64,000 nt of DNA from Notamacropus eugenii (lineage: Eukaryota; Chordata; Mammalia; Diprotodontia; Macropodidae), in NCBI RefSeq assembly GCF_028372415.1, contig NC_092874.1, positions 58,317,865-58,381,864 on the forward strand, written 5' to 3'. Made by a program: the position numbers and the translations under genes. Below are positions 1-11,077 of this stretch, in pieces (position 1 is the stretch's first letter; each line of letters starts with the position of its first letter). The notes below the pieces were generated by a model. It had not been told where the DNA came from, ran no database searches, and was given only the letters and a program-made list of their open reading frames with translations.

Positions 1-78
1 CACTAAAGGAGAGAACATAGGGACAAAAGGAGGTGGTTGACGACACTGTACTTAGGGGAGAGAAATGAACCTCTTGTT

Positions 79-300
79 GAGGCAGTGTGATATAGTGGAA
101 AGAGCACTGACTCTGCAATCAGAGGACCTGGGTTCAAATCCTGTCTCTAATACTTATGTGTTCTGTTTGACCATGGACAAATCACTTGATCTCCATGGCC
201 CTGTTTTCTCTGTAGTGGAGAAGACTGCAATCTGAAAAATAAAGGAGTTGACCTAGATGTCTCCTGAGGCTGCTTGTGCTCTAAATCAATAATCCTGTGA
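79..300 (+). repeat. MIR/Ther-1-type CORE-SINE
   Basis: A tRNA-like head starts with gaggcagtgtga and is followed by a B-box-like ggttcaaatcc near 131. The 3' part reads like the MIR tail (gttgacctagatgtctcctgag, ending near aatcctgtga). This is an old, diverged copy. Bases 1-78 and 301-552 show nothing I can assign. Confidence 0.75.
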
Positions 301-552
301 TGGACCAATGGCACAGTCTGAGAAAGAACTGTAAGAGAGGTAGGAGCAAAACTAGAAGGCGGTTTATAAGGGATTAAAGGAGGGTCTCCCTCACTTCTGG
401 AGGGCGGTAGGTGTGACAGTAACAATGGATGACAGAGAGAAGATGGGCCTGATCACCTTTCATTTTGCTTCTCACTTCTTTGCCAAGGAAAATGATCTTT
501 GGACTAGGAAGACTAGAACCAATATGGCTAACAGGAAACTGAAACCCAAGAT

Positions 553-755
553 GTGATAGTACCTTCTCTATATGAGCCCATACCATCAAGATTTTATGAA
601 CTTTGTGAGAAAGTACTGAAAGATGTCACAGATGTGACTTCTGAGCTTCTATTGATCTTTGAAATCATGGAGGATAGACTAGGTATGACTACAGGACTGA
701 AGAAGGACAAATATCGTCCCTGTTTCCAAAAACAGGAAAAGATGGCATTGATCAA
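553..755 (+). repeat. L3/CR1 LINE fragment, upstream part
   Basis: The conceptual translation contains KVLKDVTDVTSELLLIFE followed by a degenerate basic stretch. It resembles the start of the CR1/L3 reverse transcriptase region, where a VLKELADV-type block precedes a GEVPEDWKKA-type block. The same element resumes after 1190. It is ancient and non-functional. The family assignment rests on protein and DNA resemblance recalled from memory. Confidence 0.6.
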
Positions 756-1175
756 TCAGTTAAAAAGTACTTATTAAGTATGTAGCAACTACATGCTAGG
801 TACAAAGAGTGCAAAGACAAGGAAGGGATGAAACAATTCCTACTTGCAATGAGCTACCATTCTAATGGAAGAGATGGCTACATATAAAAATATACATAGC
901 ATAAGTATGAAGAAAAACAAATGACAATGTAGTTAAATACAAGGGAGTATTGGAAAGAGAGCACTAGTAATTGTATTGGACACTGGGGAGAGGATCACAA
1001 AGGGCTCCCTGCAGAACATGATGCTTCAGCTGAGGAAGAGTAAAGGAGAGTCCTGGAGCTGGTCTGTGCAAAGGCATGGAGATGAGAGATGGAGTATTGT
1101 ATGTGACAAATGGCAAAAAGGCCATCTGATCTGGCCAGATCGCAGACAGAAGGTGAAGATACGAACCACATGTTA
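756..1175 (-). repeat. L2 LINE, antisense, inserted in L3/CR1
   Basis: The + strand begins with an aatcagttaaaaagtacttattaag segment and continues into gtgcaaaggcatggagatgagagatgg. This is the reverse complement of the marsupial L2 3' region. It separates two collinear pieces of the L3/CR1 element and so is the younger insertion. Confidence 0.6.
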
Positions 1176-1189
1176 AGTGATTTTGACTT

Positions 1190-1984
1190 TATTTTCTGGC
1201 AAAATTCTATCATGGATTATTAAAAAGATGGTTAAACAGTGAATGGAAGGACATGGTTGCATCAAGAACAAATCATGCCAGACTTATATTTTCAAGTGAG
1301 ATATTATTTGTAAAATGCATAGCACAGGGCTGGTATATAGTAGGCACTTAATAAATGCTTATTCTCTTTCCTTTCCTTATTTCCTTCTGTCAGACTAATA
1401 GCTCTATCACTGCAGTCACATTATACCTAGACTTCAGCAGAGAAATGGACAATATCACATGTTCTTCTGGTGAGAAAGATTGAGAAATGTGGACTAGATG
1501 TTAATACCCTTAGGTAGATTTGACAATGATTGATTGGTCAGACTCAAAGGAAAACTAAGCTATACCAAGTTGGAGAGGATCTGGTAGAGGGCTGCACATA
1601 TCTTCATGTGCTCTTTTATCTTTTTTTTTTTAATGACTTCTGTGATGGAATAGATCACATGCTCATCAAATTTGTGGATGGCTCAAAGCTGAGAGGGATC
1701 ACTATCTAAACCTAATGGATAACAAAGGCAGAATTCAAAGAGATGTCCAGAGTCTTAGAAGATGAAATGAAATAGAGAGGAATGTAGAGTCCTTTAAGAG
1801 GTTAAAAAAATCAGTTTCACAAGTATGAGATGGTAAGACAGCAGATCACATGAAAAAAACCTGAAGATTTCACTGTACTCCAAACTCGATGTGATTCAAC
1901 AGTGTGACTCAGCTGTCTAAAAGTCAGTATAGCCACAGTCTGCATTAAGAGACATGGTGTCCATAATGATGGAAGTGATAGTTC
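1190..1984 (+). repeat. L3/CR1 LINE fragment, downstream part
   Basis: Recognisable L3 blocks in order are ggttgcatcaagaacaaatc near 1256, cctagacttcagcag near 1427, gagaaatgtggactagatg near 1484, atgctcatcaaatttgtgga near 1660 and ctgcattaagagacatggtg near 1942. A short MIR tail interrupts it at about 1303-1380, and an antisense HAL1 cuts it off at about 1985. The reverse transcriptase frame is fully degraded. Confidence 0.7.
1303..1380 (+). repeat. MIR 3' tail inserted in L3/CR1
   Basis: The segment carries the common CORE-SINE tail (gcacagggctgg, tagtaggcacttaataaatg). It sits between two collinear L3 blocks. Confidence 0.6.
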
Positions 1985-2728
1985 TTTTTTTTGAAGATTT
2001 AAATTTATTTATTTTTAGTTTTCAACATTCATTTCCACAAGATTTTGAGTTCCAAATTTTCTCCCTATCTTTCCCCTCCCCCCACCATGAGATGGCATGC
2101 ATTCTGATTACCCAGGCCACTTCCCCTTTACTTTCTTGAAGAGGAAGATAGATTTCTATATCCCATTGCTTATATATCTTATTTTCCAGTTGCATATAAA
2201 AACAATTTTTTAAACATTTATTTGTAAAGCTTTGAGTTCCAAATTCTCTCCCTTCTTTCCTCCCCACCCACCCCCATTGAGAAGGCAAGCAATTCAATAT
2301 AAGTTTTACATGTGTAGTTATGCAAAACATCTCCATAATATTCATGTTATTTCTCTCCATCCTATCCCACTACCCCAATTATTCTGTTTTCTCCTTTGAC
2401 CCTGCCCCTTTTCTAAAGTGTTTGCTTCCGACTACCCCCTCCTGCAATCTGCCCCCCTTTTTATTATCCCCCCTTATCCTCTTTCCCCCTACTTCCCTAT
2501 AGGGAAAGATACAGTATTATTCTCTCCTTAAGCCAAATCCTATGAGAGTAAGGTTCACTCATTCTTTCTCACCTCCATTGTAAAACCTTTTTCTTGCCTC
2601 TTTTATGTGAGACAATTTACCCCGTTCTATCTTTCCCTTTCTCCTTCTTCCAATATATTCCTCTCTCACCCTTGAATTTTATTTTTCAGATATCATCCCT
2701 TCATATTCAACTCATGTTGTGCCCTCTA

Positions 2729-2773
2729 TATCCATCCATCCGTCTGTCCGTCTGTCCGTCCGTCCATCTGTCT
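2729..2773. repeat. Simple repeat (CCGT/CCAT/CTGT)n
   Basis: A short run of tetranucleotide units (ccat, ccgt, ctgt) sits in the non-coding 3' region of the antisense HAL1. Confidence 0.85.
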
Positions 2774-3074
2774 ATTTCCTCCAATTGCCCTCATACTGAC
2801 AAAGGTCTCGTGAGTTACAAACATCATCTTTCCATGTAGGAATGTAAACAGTTCAACTTTAATAAGTCTCTTATGATTTCTCTTTTCTGTTTATCTTTTA
2901 ATGCTTCTCTTGATTCTTGTATTTGAAAGTCAGATTTTCTGTTTAGCTCTGGTCTTTTTTTATCAAGAATGCTTGAAAGTGCTCTGTTTCACTGAATGTT
3001 TATTTCCTCCCCTGAAACATTATACTTAGTTTTTCTGGGCAGGTGATTCTTGGTTTTTTTAATCCTAGCTCCTC

Positions 3075-3980
3075 TCACCTCCAGAATATCCTATTATAAG
3101 CCCTTCGATCCCTTAATATAGAAGCTGTTAGATCTTGTGTTATCCTAATTGTATTTCCACAATACTCAAATTGTCTCTTTCTGATTGCTTGCAATATTTT
3201 CTCCTTGACCTGAGGATTCTGGAATTTGGCTACAATATTCCCAGGAGTTTTCTTTATACTATCTCTGGTGAATTCTTTCAATTTCTATTTTACCCTCTGT
3301 TTTTAGAATATCAGGGCAGTTTTCCTTGAAAATTTCTTGAGAGTTGATGGCTAGACTCTTTTTTTGATCATGGTTTTCAGGTAGTTCAATAATTTTTAAA
3401 TTATCTCTCTTGCATCTGTTTTCCAGGTCAGTGGTTTTTCCAATGAGATTTTTCACATTTTCTTCTATTTTTTCATTCTTTTGGTTCTGCTTTATAATTT
3501 CTTGATTTCTCATAAAGTACTTAGCTTCCATTTGCTCCATTCTAATTTTGAAGGAATTATTTTCTTCAGCGACCTTTGGACCTCCTTTTCCATTTGACTA
3601 ATTCTGCTTTTTAAGGCATTCTTCTCCTCGTTGACTTTTTGAACTTCTTTTGCCATTTGGGTTGGTCTATCTTTTAAGGTGTTATTTTCTTCAGTACTTT
3701 TTTGGGTCTACTTATCAAGCTGTCGACTTGTTTTTCCTGATTTTCTTGCATCTCTCATTTTTCTTCCCAATTTTTCCTCTACTTCCCTTACTTGACTTTC
3801 AAAATCTTTTTTGAGCTCCTCCATGGCTTGTGACCAATTCATATTCCTCTTGGAGGCTTTTGACATAGGAGCTTTGAGTCTGCTATTCTCGTCTAGTTGA
3901 ATGCCCTGATCTTCCTCGTCACCAAAGTAAGATTCTATACTCTGAATTCTTTTCTGATGTTTACTCATCTTCCCTGCCAA
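3075..3980 (-). pseudogene. Decayed ORF1 of the antisense HAL1
   Basis: Minus-strand frames read from right to left give a basic N-terminus (MAGKMSKHQKRIQSIESYFG), then a Glu/Lys-rich coiled coil. Next comes an RRM-like segment with RDNLKIIELPE, and then a C-terminal domain with NIVAKFQNPQVKEKILQAIRK and GNTIRITQDLTASILRD. This is the domain order of L1 ORF1p, a trimeric nucleic-acid chaperone. The protein is broken over three frames, with stops between the coiled coil and the RRM, so it cannot be translated whole. Confidence 0.75.
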
Positions 3981-4575
3981 ACATCTGATTTTCTAACCCT
4001 TTGTCAAGGTAGAACTCTGCTTCCAGTGGGGGTGGGGGTGGAGTGAGTGTACTATTCCAGGCTTTAGGGATTTTGTATCAGCTGCTTATACTGATACTTT
4101 GTATCAGTGTTCCTCCATTGTCTGTGGGCCAAGAGCTCCTGAAGCAGCCTCTGCCGCTACTGTTGCTGGCTGCCATGGCCACCACCCCAACTGCCCTGGA
4201 GCTGGGGCTGGCCCTGGCCAGATGATGTGTTCCTCTTTCACCCAGGTCTCATAGAGTTTTCCCACTGACCTTTTTGGCATTTGTAGGTTGAGAAGTCTGG
4301 AAACTGCCACTGTTGTCAATTATTCAATCTCTTGAGGCCTGCTCTGTGCAGGTGTGCCCCATGCCAGACTGTGCTTCACTCCCTACCCAGTGCAAAAGAT
4401 CCTTCCTGTCGACTTTCTAGGTTGTCTTGGGCTGGGGATTTGTTTCACTCTCATTTTGTAGGTTCTGGAGCTCTAGAATTTGTTGAGAGTCATTTTTTGC
4501 AGGTATTTGAAGGGCATTGGGGGGAAGCTCAGTGAAGCTCCTGTTTTTACTCTGCCATCTTGGCTCTGACCCCCA

Positions 4576-5578
4576 GAAGTGGTAAGTGCTTTCCTGTTCA
4601 TCTCAGATCTCAGGTACAGAAGGGACAGCATAGGGCAGTTGGAGGAATTCACAAAACTGGACTGCTGGGTTATTCCAAATTCTTGCTGTTGAACTTCTAC
4701 TGGACACTGCTTTTTGCAGATCTATATGTAGTCATTTCTCCACAATTCTATCTCATACTTTCCACAATGGAGATAGCTAATTTTGGCTCTCTTTGAGCCC
4801 CCAACTCCTCTCTCAACCGCATGTGCCCCAACACTCTTTTAAAATATTTATATTCTTTCTTTTTTTTAGTATCTCACTGTCCATTGTCAACATTCCTCTC
4901 CTCCTGCCTCTGCCATTTTTATCTCCTTCCTCTTTTTAGTAAGTATGGTCTAGCAAAACAAATGACCACTTTGACCATGTCTCATGGTTTCACTTTTGAT
5001 TTTGCCTTTCCAGTGTCTAACACAATGTCTGGCACACAGCAGGTGCTTAATAAATGCATGTTAATTCATTCCATGCCTCTAGTCCTTTACTTCTCTGTTT
5101 AGGGGTAGGAGGTGTGCTTCACTATCAGCTCTCTGAAATTATGCATTTATCAGAGTTCCAAAGAGTGAAGTGGATTGTACCCTAATCGAGGCTAAACCCT
5201 CTCTCATATCCCTAATACCAGCCTATTTTCTGTCTTCTAAAACCTTGATCTATCAATTATGTTTATATCCTTTCCTTTGTCTTTATTTTCAATCTCTCTA
5301 TTAATTCCTTTCTTTTGACCTACAAATATGCTCAGGTTTGGTGTACTCTAAAACACCCACTCTACCTCCTGTTATCCCCTTAAACTATTTATGCTATCAA
5401 GTATTTCTTTTTTGCCTTTATTACTAAACTTTAAGAAAGTCTAATCTACACTTCTACCCACCATTTCTTCACCACCCACTCAAATCTTCATCTCCTTGTA
5501 GTATGGCTTGTAGCCCTTAATGTACAGAAATTACATTTCTCCAAGTGTTGGTTTCTACTCTATCCATTCCAGCTCTAG
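4576..5578. other. Mostly unassigned stretch with one CORE-SINE tail
   Basis: I see no gene here. A CORE-SINE tail (aatgtctggcacacagcagg, then tgcttaataaatgc) lies at 5022-5060. The rest is pyrimidine-rich on the + strand and not assignable by eye. The first part could be further HAL1/L1 5' sequence. Confidence 0.5.
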
Positions 5579-5895
5579 TTAGGGCAGCTAGGTGGTGCAG
5601 TGGATAGAACATCAGTGCAGGAGTCAGGAGGACCTGAGTTCAAATCTCACCTCAGACACTTGACACTCACTAGCTGTGTGACCTTGGGCAAGTCACTTAA
5701 CCCCAATTACCTCATCCTGGGTCATTTCCAGTCATCCTGATGAATATTTGGTCACTGGATTCAGATGACTCTGGAGGAGAAGTGAGGCTGGTGATCTACA
5801 CAGCCCTCCCTCACTCAAAACAAAGTCAAGTGCAAGTCATGTCATCATTTCTCTGATGGCATGGTCTTCTTCACAAGGAAGGACCAACACACACA
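5579..5895 (+). repeat. tRNA-headed SINE with RTE-type tail
   Basis: A near-complete copy. It starts gggcagctaggtggtgcagt, with a B-box-like gagttcaaatc near 5636 and a body tagctgtgtgaccttgggca. The distinctive tail runs from gaatatttggtcactggatt to a degenerate aaggaaggaccaacacac. Flanks attccagctctagtt (before) and attccagtcatagtc (after) look like a decayed target duplication. The tail resembles the RTE-like element at 25275-25703. Confidence 0.8.
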
Positions 5896-6395
5896 TTCCA
5901 GTCATAGTCCCAAGTTGACACTACTAGGCCCTGGGGATGAAACAGAAAGAAATGGCCAACCGAGTGATTTATTTTGCTTGACTATATTTATCACAAGGAA
6001 AGATTCTCTGGGGGCAGGAGAGGAAGGAAAGGGAAAAGGTGGGAATGATCAGTGATACATTTTTTTAAAAAAAGAAAACATCAATAAATTGTTTTTTATA
6101 GAGAATGTGTTTGAGAGGGTAGATGGGGATTGAGAATGAGGTTAGGGGCTCAGGGAGACTGGAAAATATCAACATCTGTTGTGAAGAGTATGATACAGAA
6201 TCACTGAGAGATGAACATAGGGATTTGTATGTATTTTGTGTATTGTGTGTGTATGTGAAAATTAATCTCATTTCTCTTAGTTTTGATGGTGGGACCTGGG
6301 AGAAACAAAATCTAGTCTCTCTTCCGAAAAACCTCCAAATGCTTGGGAATAGCTATCATGTTCTCTCTAAAGTCTTCTCTTTCCATTCCCATCCC
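5896..6395. other. Unassigned stretch
   Basis: I recognise no gene or repeat family here. A short ttgtgtattgtgtgtgtatgtg run lies near 6234-6257. Open frames across it look like chance. Confidence 0.5.
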
Positions 6396-6530
6396 TGTTT
6401 CAATCAATCAACAAGCATTTATTATTTGTTTATTATTAAAGTTTTTATTATTTTATTATATTTATTTATTAAACCCTTCCTATGTGTCAGGCTCTGTGCT
6501 AAAGGCTAGGGATATAAAGAAAGGCAAAAT
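6396..6530 (+). repeat. MIR3/L2-tail type fragment
   Basis: The segment contains caatcaatcaacaagcattt, then atgtgtcaggctctgtgcta, then agggatataaagaaaggcaa. An AT-rich expansion interrupts it in the middle. Confidence 0.65.
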
Positions 6531-6589
6531 TTTCATGAAATTCTCATTTCTTTGAGGTTTTTAATTTGGGGTACAGGTCTTTTGATTAG

Positions 6590-8565
6590 AAGGTGGTGAT
6601 GGAGGACTGAAATAGCAGCAGTGGCTTCAGGAGTTTTCAGCCTAGGGACAATAAGGGGGTCACAGACAACTGGTCAGAAAGAAATTGCAGGGGACTCTTT
6701 GCTGGCACTGGGTGCAGCTGGTGCTGACTGCCAACTCTATTGCATATGTACCATTCTGGGTCATGGTTCTGGGTGTCAGTTCCAGGGAAGAGAAGGAATG
6801 TTGTGGTTGGTCACAAGGAAGCAGAGGCCTTGGTCATAATTCTAAGGCAGAGAGAAACATTAGCGCTTGTGACTTCAGGAGAGCAGGGACTACAACTCTC
6901 ACCAGATCACATCACCCTGGAAGCACCAAAAATGTTCAGACTCCCAGAACTAGGTCTGAAAACAACAGAATGAAAAAGCTTGAAACTTGGAAGGGCCTCC
7001 CAAACCCAAGTGAGTACAGCCCAACTTTAACATGAAGTTCCAAGTTAAGGGATAGGCTGGAAAAATAACCAAATGACAAAAAAAAGAATTTGACCATAAA
7101 AAAAAAAACTACAGTGCAGGGAGGAGCAAGACACAAACTCAGAAGGTAATAATGTGAAAACAGCTACAAGCAAAGCCTCAAAGAAAAATACCAATAAGAA
7201 TTCCTGGAAGAGTTAAAGAAAGAGATGAGTAGTAGAGGAAAAGTTTGGAAAAGAAGAGTGATGCAAGAAAATTATGAAAAATAAATGAACAGTTTGGTAA
7301 AAGAGGCAAAAAAAATTGAACAAAATAATACCTTAGAAATCAGAATTGGCACAAAGAGGCACAAAAGTCACTGAAGAAAAGCATTTCACCTGAAGGAAAA
7401 AAAAACAAACAAATCAAGGATAGCAATCATGATCTCAGACAAAGCAAAAGCAAAAATAAACCTAATTAAAAGGGATAATCAGAGAAGCTATCCTTTTCTA
7501 AAAGGTACTATATATAATGAAGTAATGTCAAAAAATTTTTACAGCAAGTTTTTCTAATAAAAGTCTCATTTCTGAAATACATAGTGAACTGAGTCAAAGT
7601 TATAAAAATAAGAGCCATTCCCCAATTAGTAAATGGTCAAAGGATATGAACAGGCAATTTTCAGAAGAAGAAATCAAAGTTATCTATAGTTATAGAAAAA
7701 AATGCTGTAAATCCTTATTGATTAGAGAAATGCAAATTAAAACAACCCCAAGGTACCACCTCACACATATCAGAAATGCTAAATGCTGGAAGGGTTGGGT
7801 GGACATAGGTACACTAATGCACTGTTGATATAGTTATAACTGGTCCAATCATTCTGGAGAACACTTTGGAACTTTGTCCAAAGGGCTAGAAACCATGCAT
7901 ACTCTTTGATTCAGCAATGCTACTACCCCAAAGAGATCAAAAAAAGGAAAAGGACCTATATACACAAAAATATTTATAGTGACTCTTTTTGAGGTAGCAA
8001 AGAATTGAATATTAAAGGGATGCTCATCAATTGGGGAATGGCTGAACAAGTTGTGGCATATAACTGTGATGGAGTACTATTGTACTGTAAGAAATGACGA
8101 GGGGGGTGGTTTCAGAAATACATGGCGAGACTCATATGAACTGATGCAAAGTGAAGTGAGAAGAACCGGGAGATCATTGTGCACCGGAACAGCAACATTA
8201 ATGATGATCAACTGTGAAAGACTTGGCTACTCTGATCAATACAGTGATCCAAGACAATTCTAAAGAATTCATGATGAAAAAATACTGTCCACTTCCAGAG
8301 AGACAAATGATAAATGTTAAGGGCAGATTGAAGTATACTTTTTTCACTTTCTTCATTTTCCTTGCTTTTTTTTTTTTTTTTTTGCAATATGGCTAATATG
8401 GAAATATATATTACATGATTTCTTATGTATAACTGATATCATATTTCTTGTCTTCTCAGTGAGTTGGGGGAGGTATGGGAGGAAGGGAAAGAATTTGGAA
8501 CTCAAAATTTGGAAAAGAAAAGAATGTTTGAAATAAATATTTTTTAAAAGTAAAAAAAATTTAAA
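6590..8565 (+). mobile_element. L1 with large internal deletions
   Basis: 5' sequence typical of marsupial L1 runs from about 6590, followed by the N-terminal part of ORF1 (about 7050-7400). At about 7403 the sequence jumps to the ORF2 endonuclease region (agcaatcatgatctcagaca). After about 7530 it jumps again to the ORF2 C-terminus (aaatggtcaaaggatatgaa near 7632). It ends with the usual 3' UTR and A-rich tail near 8565. Most of ORF1, the rest of the endonuclease and the whole reverse transcriptase core are missing, so it cannot move by itself. It may be a copy of a spliced or otherwise deleted RNA, or have shrunk after insertion. Confidence 0.75.
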
Positions 8566-8949
8566 AAGATAGTGAACAAATCTTCATTAAAAGAATTTAT
8601 TGAGGGGATTTTGTCCTAAGATACTTAAAATAAAGCAGTTATAAATTTAATTATTCAGCCAGCTTCTGGCTGGCCAATGGCCAAAATGGATTTTTGCTAT
8701 TTTTTCCTTTGGGCAAAAATCAGTTGACCACTTCCTGGATTACAAACAAAACTGACTTTTAAATCAACTTCAAAAGTGTAACCAAAGTGCTCCACTCTTA
8801 CAGTTGGGTCAGGGTTTCAGATTATCAGCCAAAAAAATTACTGGGAGAAGCTCCCTTAGGTGGAAAAAAGAATATAAATAAGTCCCTTTACACATGTCTC
8901 TTTTAAACAGATCTTGAGATTTCTAGGCACTGAATGTATATCTAGCGAA
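8566..8949. other. Unassigned stretch
   Basis: I recognise no repeat or gene. It contains a small imperfect palindrome around 8660-8683 (cagcttctggctggccaatgg). Confidence 0.45.
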
Positions 8950-8954
8950 ATAAG

Positions 8955-9359
8955 TACATATATGTATATATATATATATATGTGTGTGTGTATATATATT
9001 TATATATATGTTCTCTCTCTCTCCTTCCTTCCTTCCCTTCCTTCCTTCCTTCCTTCCTTCCTTCCTTCCTTTCCTTCCTTCCTTCCTTCCTTCCTTCCTT
9101 CCTTCCTTCCTTCCTTCCTTTCCTTCCTTCCTTCCCTTCCTTCCTTCCTTCCTTCCTTCCTTCCTTCCTTCCTTCCTTCCTTCCTTCCTTCCTTCCTTCC
9201 TTTCCTTCCTTCCTTCCTTCCTTCCTTCCTTCCTTCCTTCCTTCCTTCCTTCCTTCCTTCCTTCCTTCCTTCCTTTCCTTCCTTCCTTCCCTTCCTTCCT
9301 TCCTTCCTTCCTTCCTTCCTTCCTTCCTTCCTTCCTTCCTTCCTTCCTTCCTTCCTTCC
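8955..9359. repeat. Compound microsatellite, mainly (CCTT)n
   Basis: The tract starts with (TA)n/(TG)n at about 8955-9010 and a short (CT)n. It then becomes a (CCTT)n array of about 340 bp from about 9020 to 9359, broken only by occasional unit-length slips. Long Ser/Pro/Leu/Phe or Lys/Glu/Gly/Arg frames across it are artefacts of the repeat. Confidence 0.97.
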
Positions 9360-9462
9360 GTGATTTTTCTTTAATTTTATTTCTATTAGGAGACAAGGTT
9401 TTTGGCATCTAGAGAGGTAGATTTATATAGTTATAGGCTATATCTCTCTGTATGTGTTTATG

Positions 9463-9665
9463 GTGAGGCAGTGTGGTGTGGTGGATGGAGAGCTCAACTT
9501 TGAGCAAGGGAAGCCTGGATTTAAAGTGCTGCTGCTGGCATTTACTAGCTGTGTGACTCAAGGAAGTTTTTTAACCTCTCTGACCCTCAATCCACTCAGA
9601 CTGTACTTACAGAATGGCCAAGACCTCAACTGGTGGTGGGATTTCCCACACTGATATCATCACAA
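9463..9665 (+). repeat. MIR-type CORE-SINE
   Basis: The head is gaggcagtgtggtgtggtgg, the body is tagctgtgtgactcaagga, and the 3' part contains gggatttcccacactgatat. The following copy at 9697 is of the same subfamily. Confidence 0.75.
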
Positions 9666-9696
9666 GCCCTTTATATGTGTGTATACTTTATGTCCC

Positions 9697-10115
9697 GTAG
9701 AGAGGCAACTTGGCTTAGTGATTGGAGAGCTGGCTTTAAAGATAGGATCGAGTGTGACTTCTGACCTATACTGGCTTTGTGATTCTGCCCAAGTCATTTA
9801 ATCACTCAGTGTTCTAGGTCAGAGGTGTCAAGCTTGAAACGACTGCATGGGGTTCACAAACTCCCTAGTGGGGCCACAAACCAGATTAAAATGTCATTGG
9901 GAAAAGTCTAACAAAATAAAGAAATACAATAAATCATAGATAATGTTCATTTGTGGTTTTCTAAGTCAATCTGTATTTCAAAGGGATCTATTTCTATCTG
10001 AGTTTGACACCACTGACCTAAGAGGTAACTCTAATATTCTACATTGCAAGGAAGTTGTCAGCTTATTCGGGTAGAGTTTCCTCATCTGGAAGTTCTTGAT
10101 ATAGCAAAATCACAG
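9697..10115 (+). repeat. MIR-type CORE-SINE split by a DNA transposon
   Basis: The first half (agaggcaacttggcttagtg through tcactcagtgttctagg) ends at about 9819. The second half resumes at about 10019 with gaggtaactctaatattcta and ends near aaatcacagggccagg. The gap is filled by a hAT-like element. Confidence 0.7.
9820..10018. mobile_element. Non-autonomous hAT-like DNA transposon
   Basis: The ends tcagaggtgtcaagct and gtttgacaccactga form imperfect terminal inverted repeats of the form TCAGNGGTGTCAA. The interior is AT-rich with no coding capacity. An inverted relative, recognised by similar internal blocks, lies at 19292-19503. The family looks like the marsupial Charlie-group hAT MITEs. 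I could not settle the 8-bp target duplication. Confidence 0.65.
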
Positions 10116-10454
10116 GGCCAGGGTATTGCTTATATCATATAAAACCTATATATGTATATGTAATTTTACATAGCAAAATTACCTCTTACTGTTATCATAA
10201 TTATTGACTTTTTCTCATCAAAGCGTGAGTGATTTGAAGGCAGGTGGCTCCACAAGATGACCTCTTGTGGTCCCTTCTAGCACTGTGAGCATTGATTAGA
10301 TGGTTTTTAAATAACAATTAGCAAACAATTCTTTATCTTTATCTCCCTCTCAAATTATAGAATAAGCTCTCAGAACTACAGTTAAGTTCCAAATTCTTTG
10401 GAGGGCCATTGCTGCTTAAAAATGCAAGCAGTCTCTCATTTAAGAAGTAACTAA
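10116..10454. other. Unassigned AT-rich stretch
   Basis: I see no gene. A piece near 10249-10295 (acctcttgtggtcccttctagcac) may be a scrap of a CORE-SINE 3' end. Confidence 0.4.
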
Positions 10455-10625
10455 TGACTCAAAGACTTAGAAGTTAGAAAGGACCTTCATGGTTCATCAA
10501 ACAATAATACCCAATTAAAAATGAAAAGACTGAGTTCCCAGAGAGGTTTCCAGACTTCATTGACAAACAGAACTGGAATTCTAGCATAGGTAGTCTGATT
10601 CTAAATCTCCACATTTACTATAGTT
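10455..10625 (-). repeat. MIR, antisense, strongly decayed
   Basis: The + strand reads agaaaggaccttcatggttc, then a decayed aaaagactgagttcccagagag. This is the reverse complement of the MIR middle and 3' region. Confidence 0.5.
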
Positions 10626-11077
10626 TGGTTCTAATAAGTGCAAGTAATGAATCCCTTCAAGTGGTCACATGTATTTCAATTCATACACTTCGAAGTTATA
10701 ATTGTATAAAATAAGGCAATTGGTTCCAGTTCAATGGAAATATGTAGGATGAATTAAAATAATGCCCCCATTTAAAGGCAGCTAATTATTTTTTATTAAT
10801 TGAGACCTAGCTGTATATTAAAATATACAACAATCCACTTTTATTTTGATATTTTATTTTTAATTTTAAAAACACCAAAAAGGATAGCATTTTCATTTAC
10901 AAAAAGTAATTATATAAATTTTAATTACAAACAGATTGCTTTTTTAAAAGTGTAGAATGAACTCAATGTTACTTTAAAAACTTTCCTTGTTGGTGGTATT
11001 TCCTTCTGAACTTCTGTGTTTTTTCTATACATTGAAAAAATTTCCACAATTCTCTTTTCTTGTTTTTGCTACATACA
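10626..11077. other. Unassigned AT-rich stretch
   Basis: I see no gene. The tract is AT-rich with many TTTTAA runs and could be an old LINE remnant. Confidence 0.4.

Larger units (their letters stand above)
1985..4575 (-). mobile_element. HAL1-like (ORF2-less L1) element, antisense, near full length
   Basis: Read on the minus strand, the element starts near 4575 with a GC-richer 5' region containing aagatggcagag. It then encodes an L1 ORF1-type protein and passes through a purine-rich non-coding 3' region to an A-rich end at about 1985. No endonuclease or reverse transcriptase sequence follows ORF1, which is the defining layout of HAL1. The minus-strand frames at 3075-3281, 3259-3540 and 3708-3980 give the RNA-binding and coiled-coil parts of ORF1p. 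The flanks gaagtgatagt (left) and gaagtggtaagt (right) may be a decayed target duplication, but the 5' edge is uncertain by tens of bases. Confidence 0.75.

Noticed and set aside
8914-9412. Several open frames of 130-160 codons on both strands
   Set aside because: They run through the (CCTT)n array, which has no stop in any frame. The peptides are simple Ser-Phe-Leu-Pro or Lys-Glu-Gly-Arg repeats.
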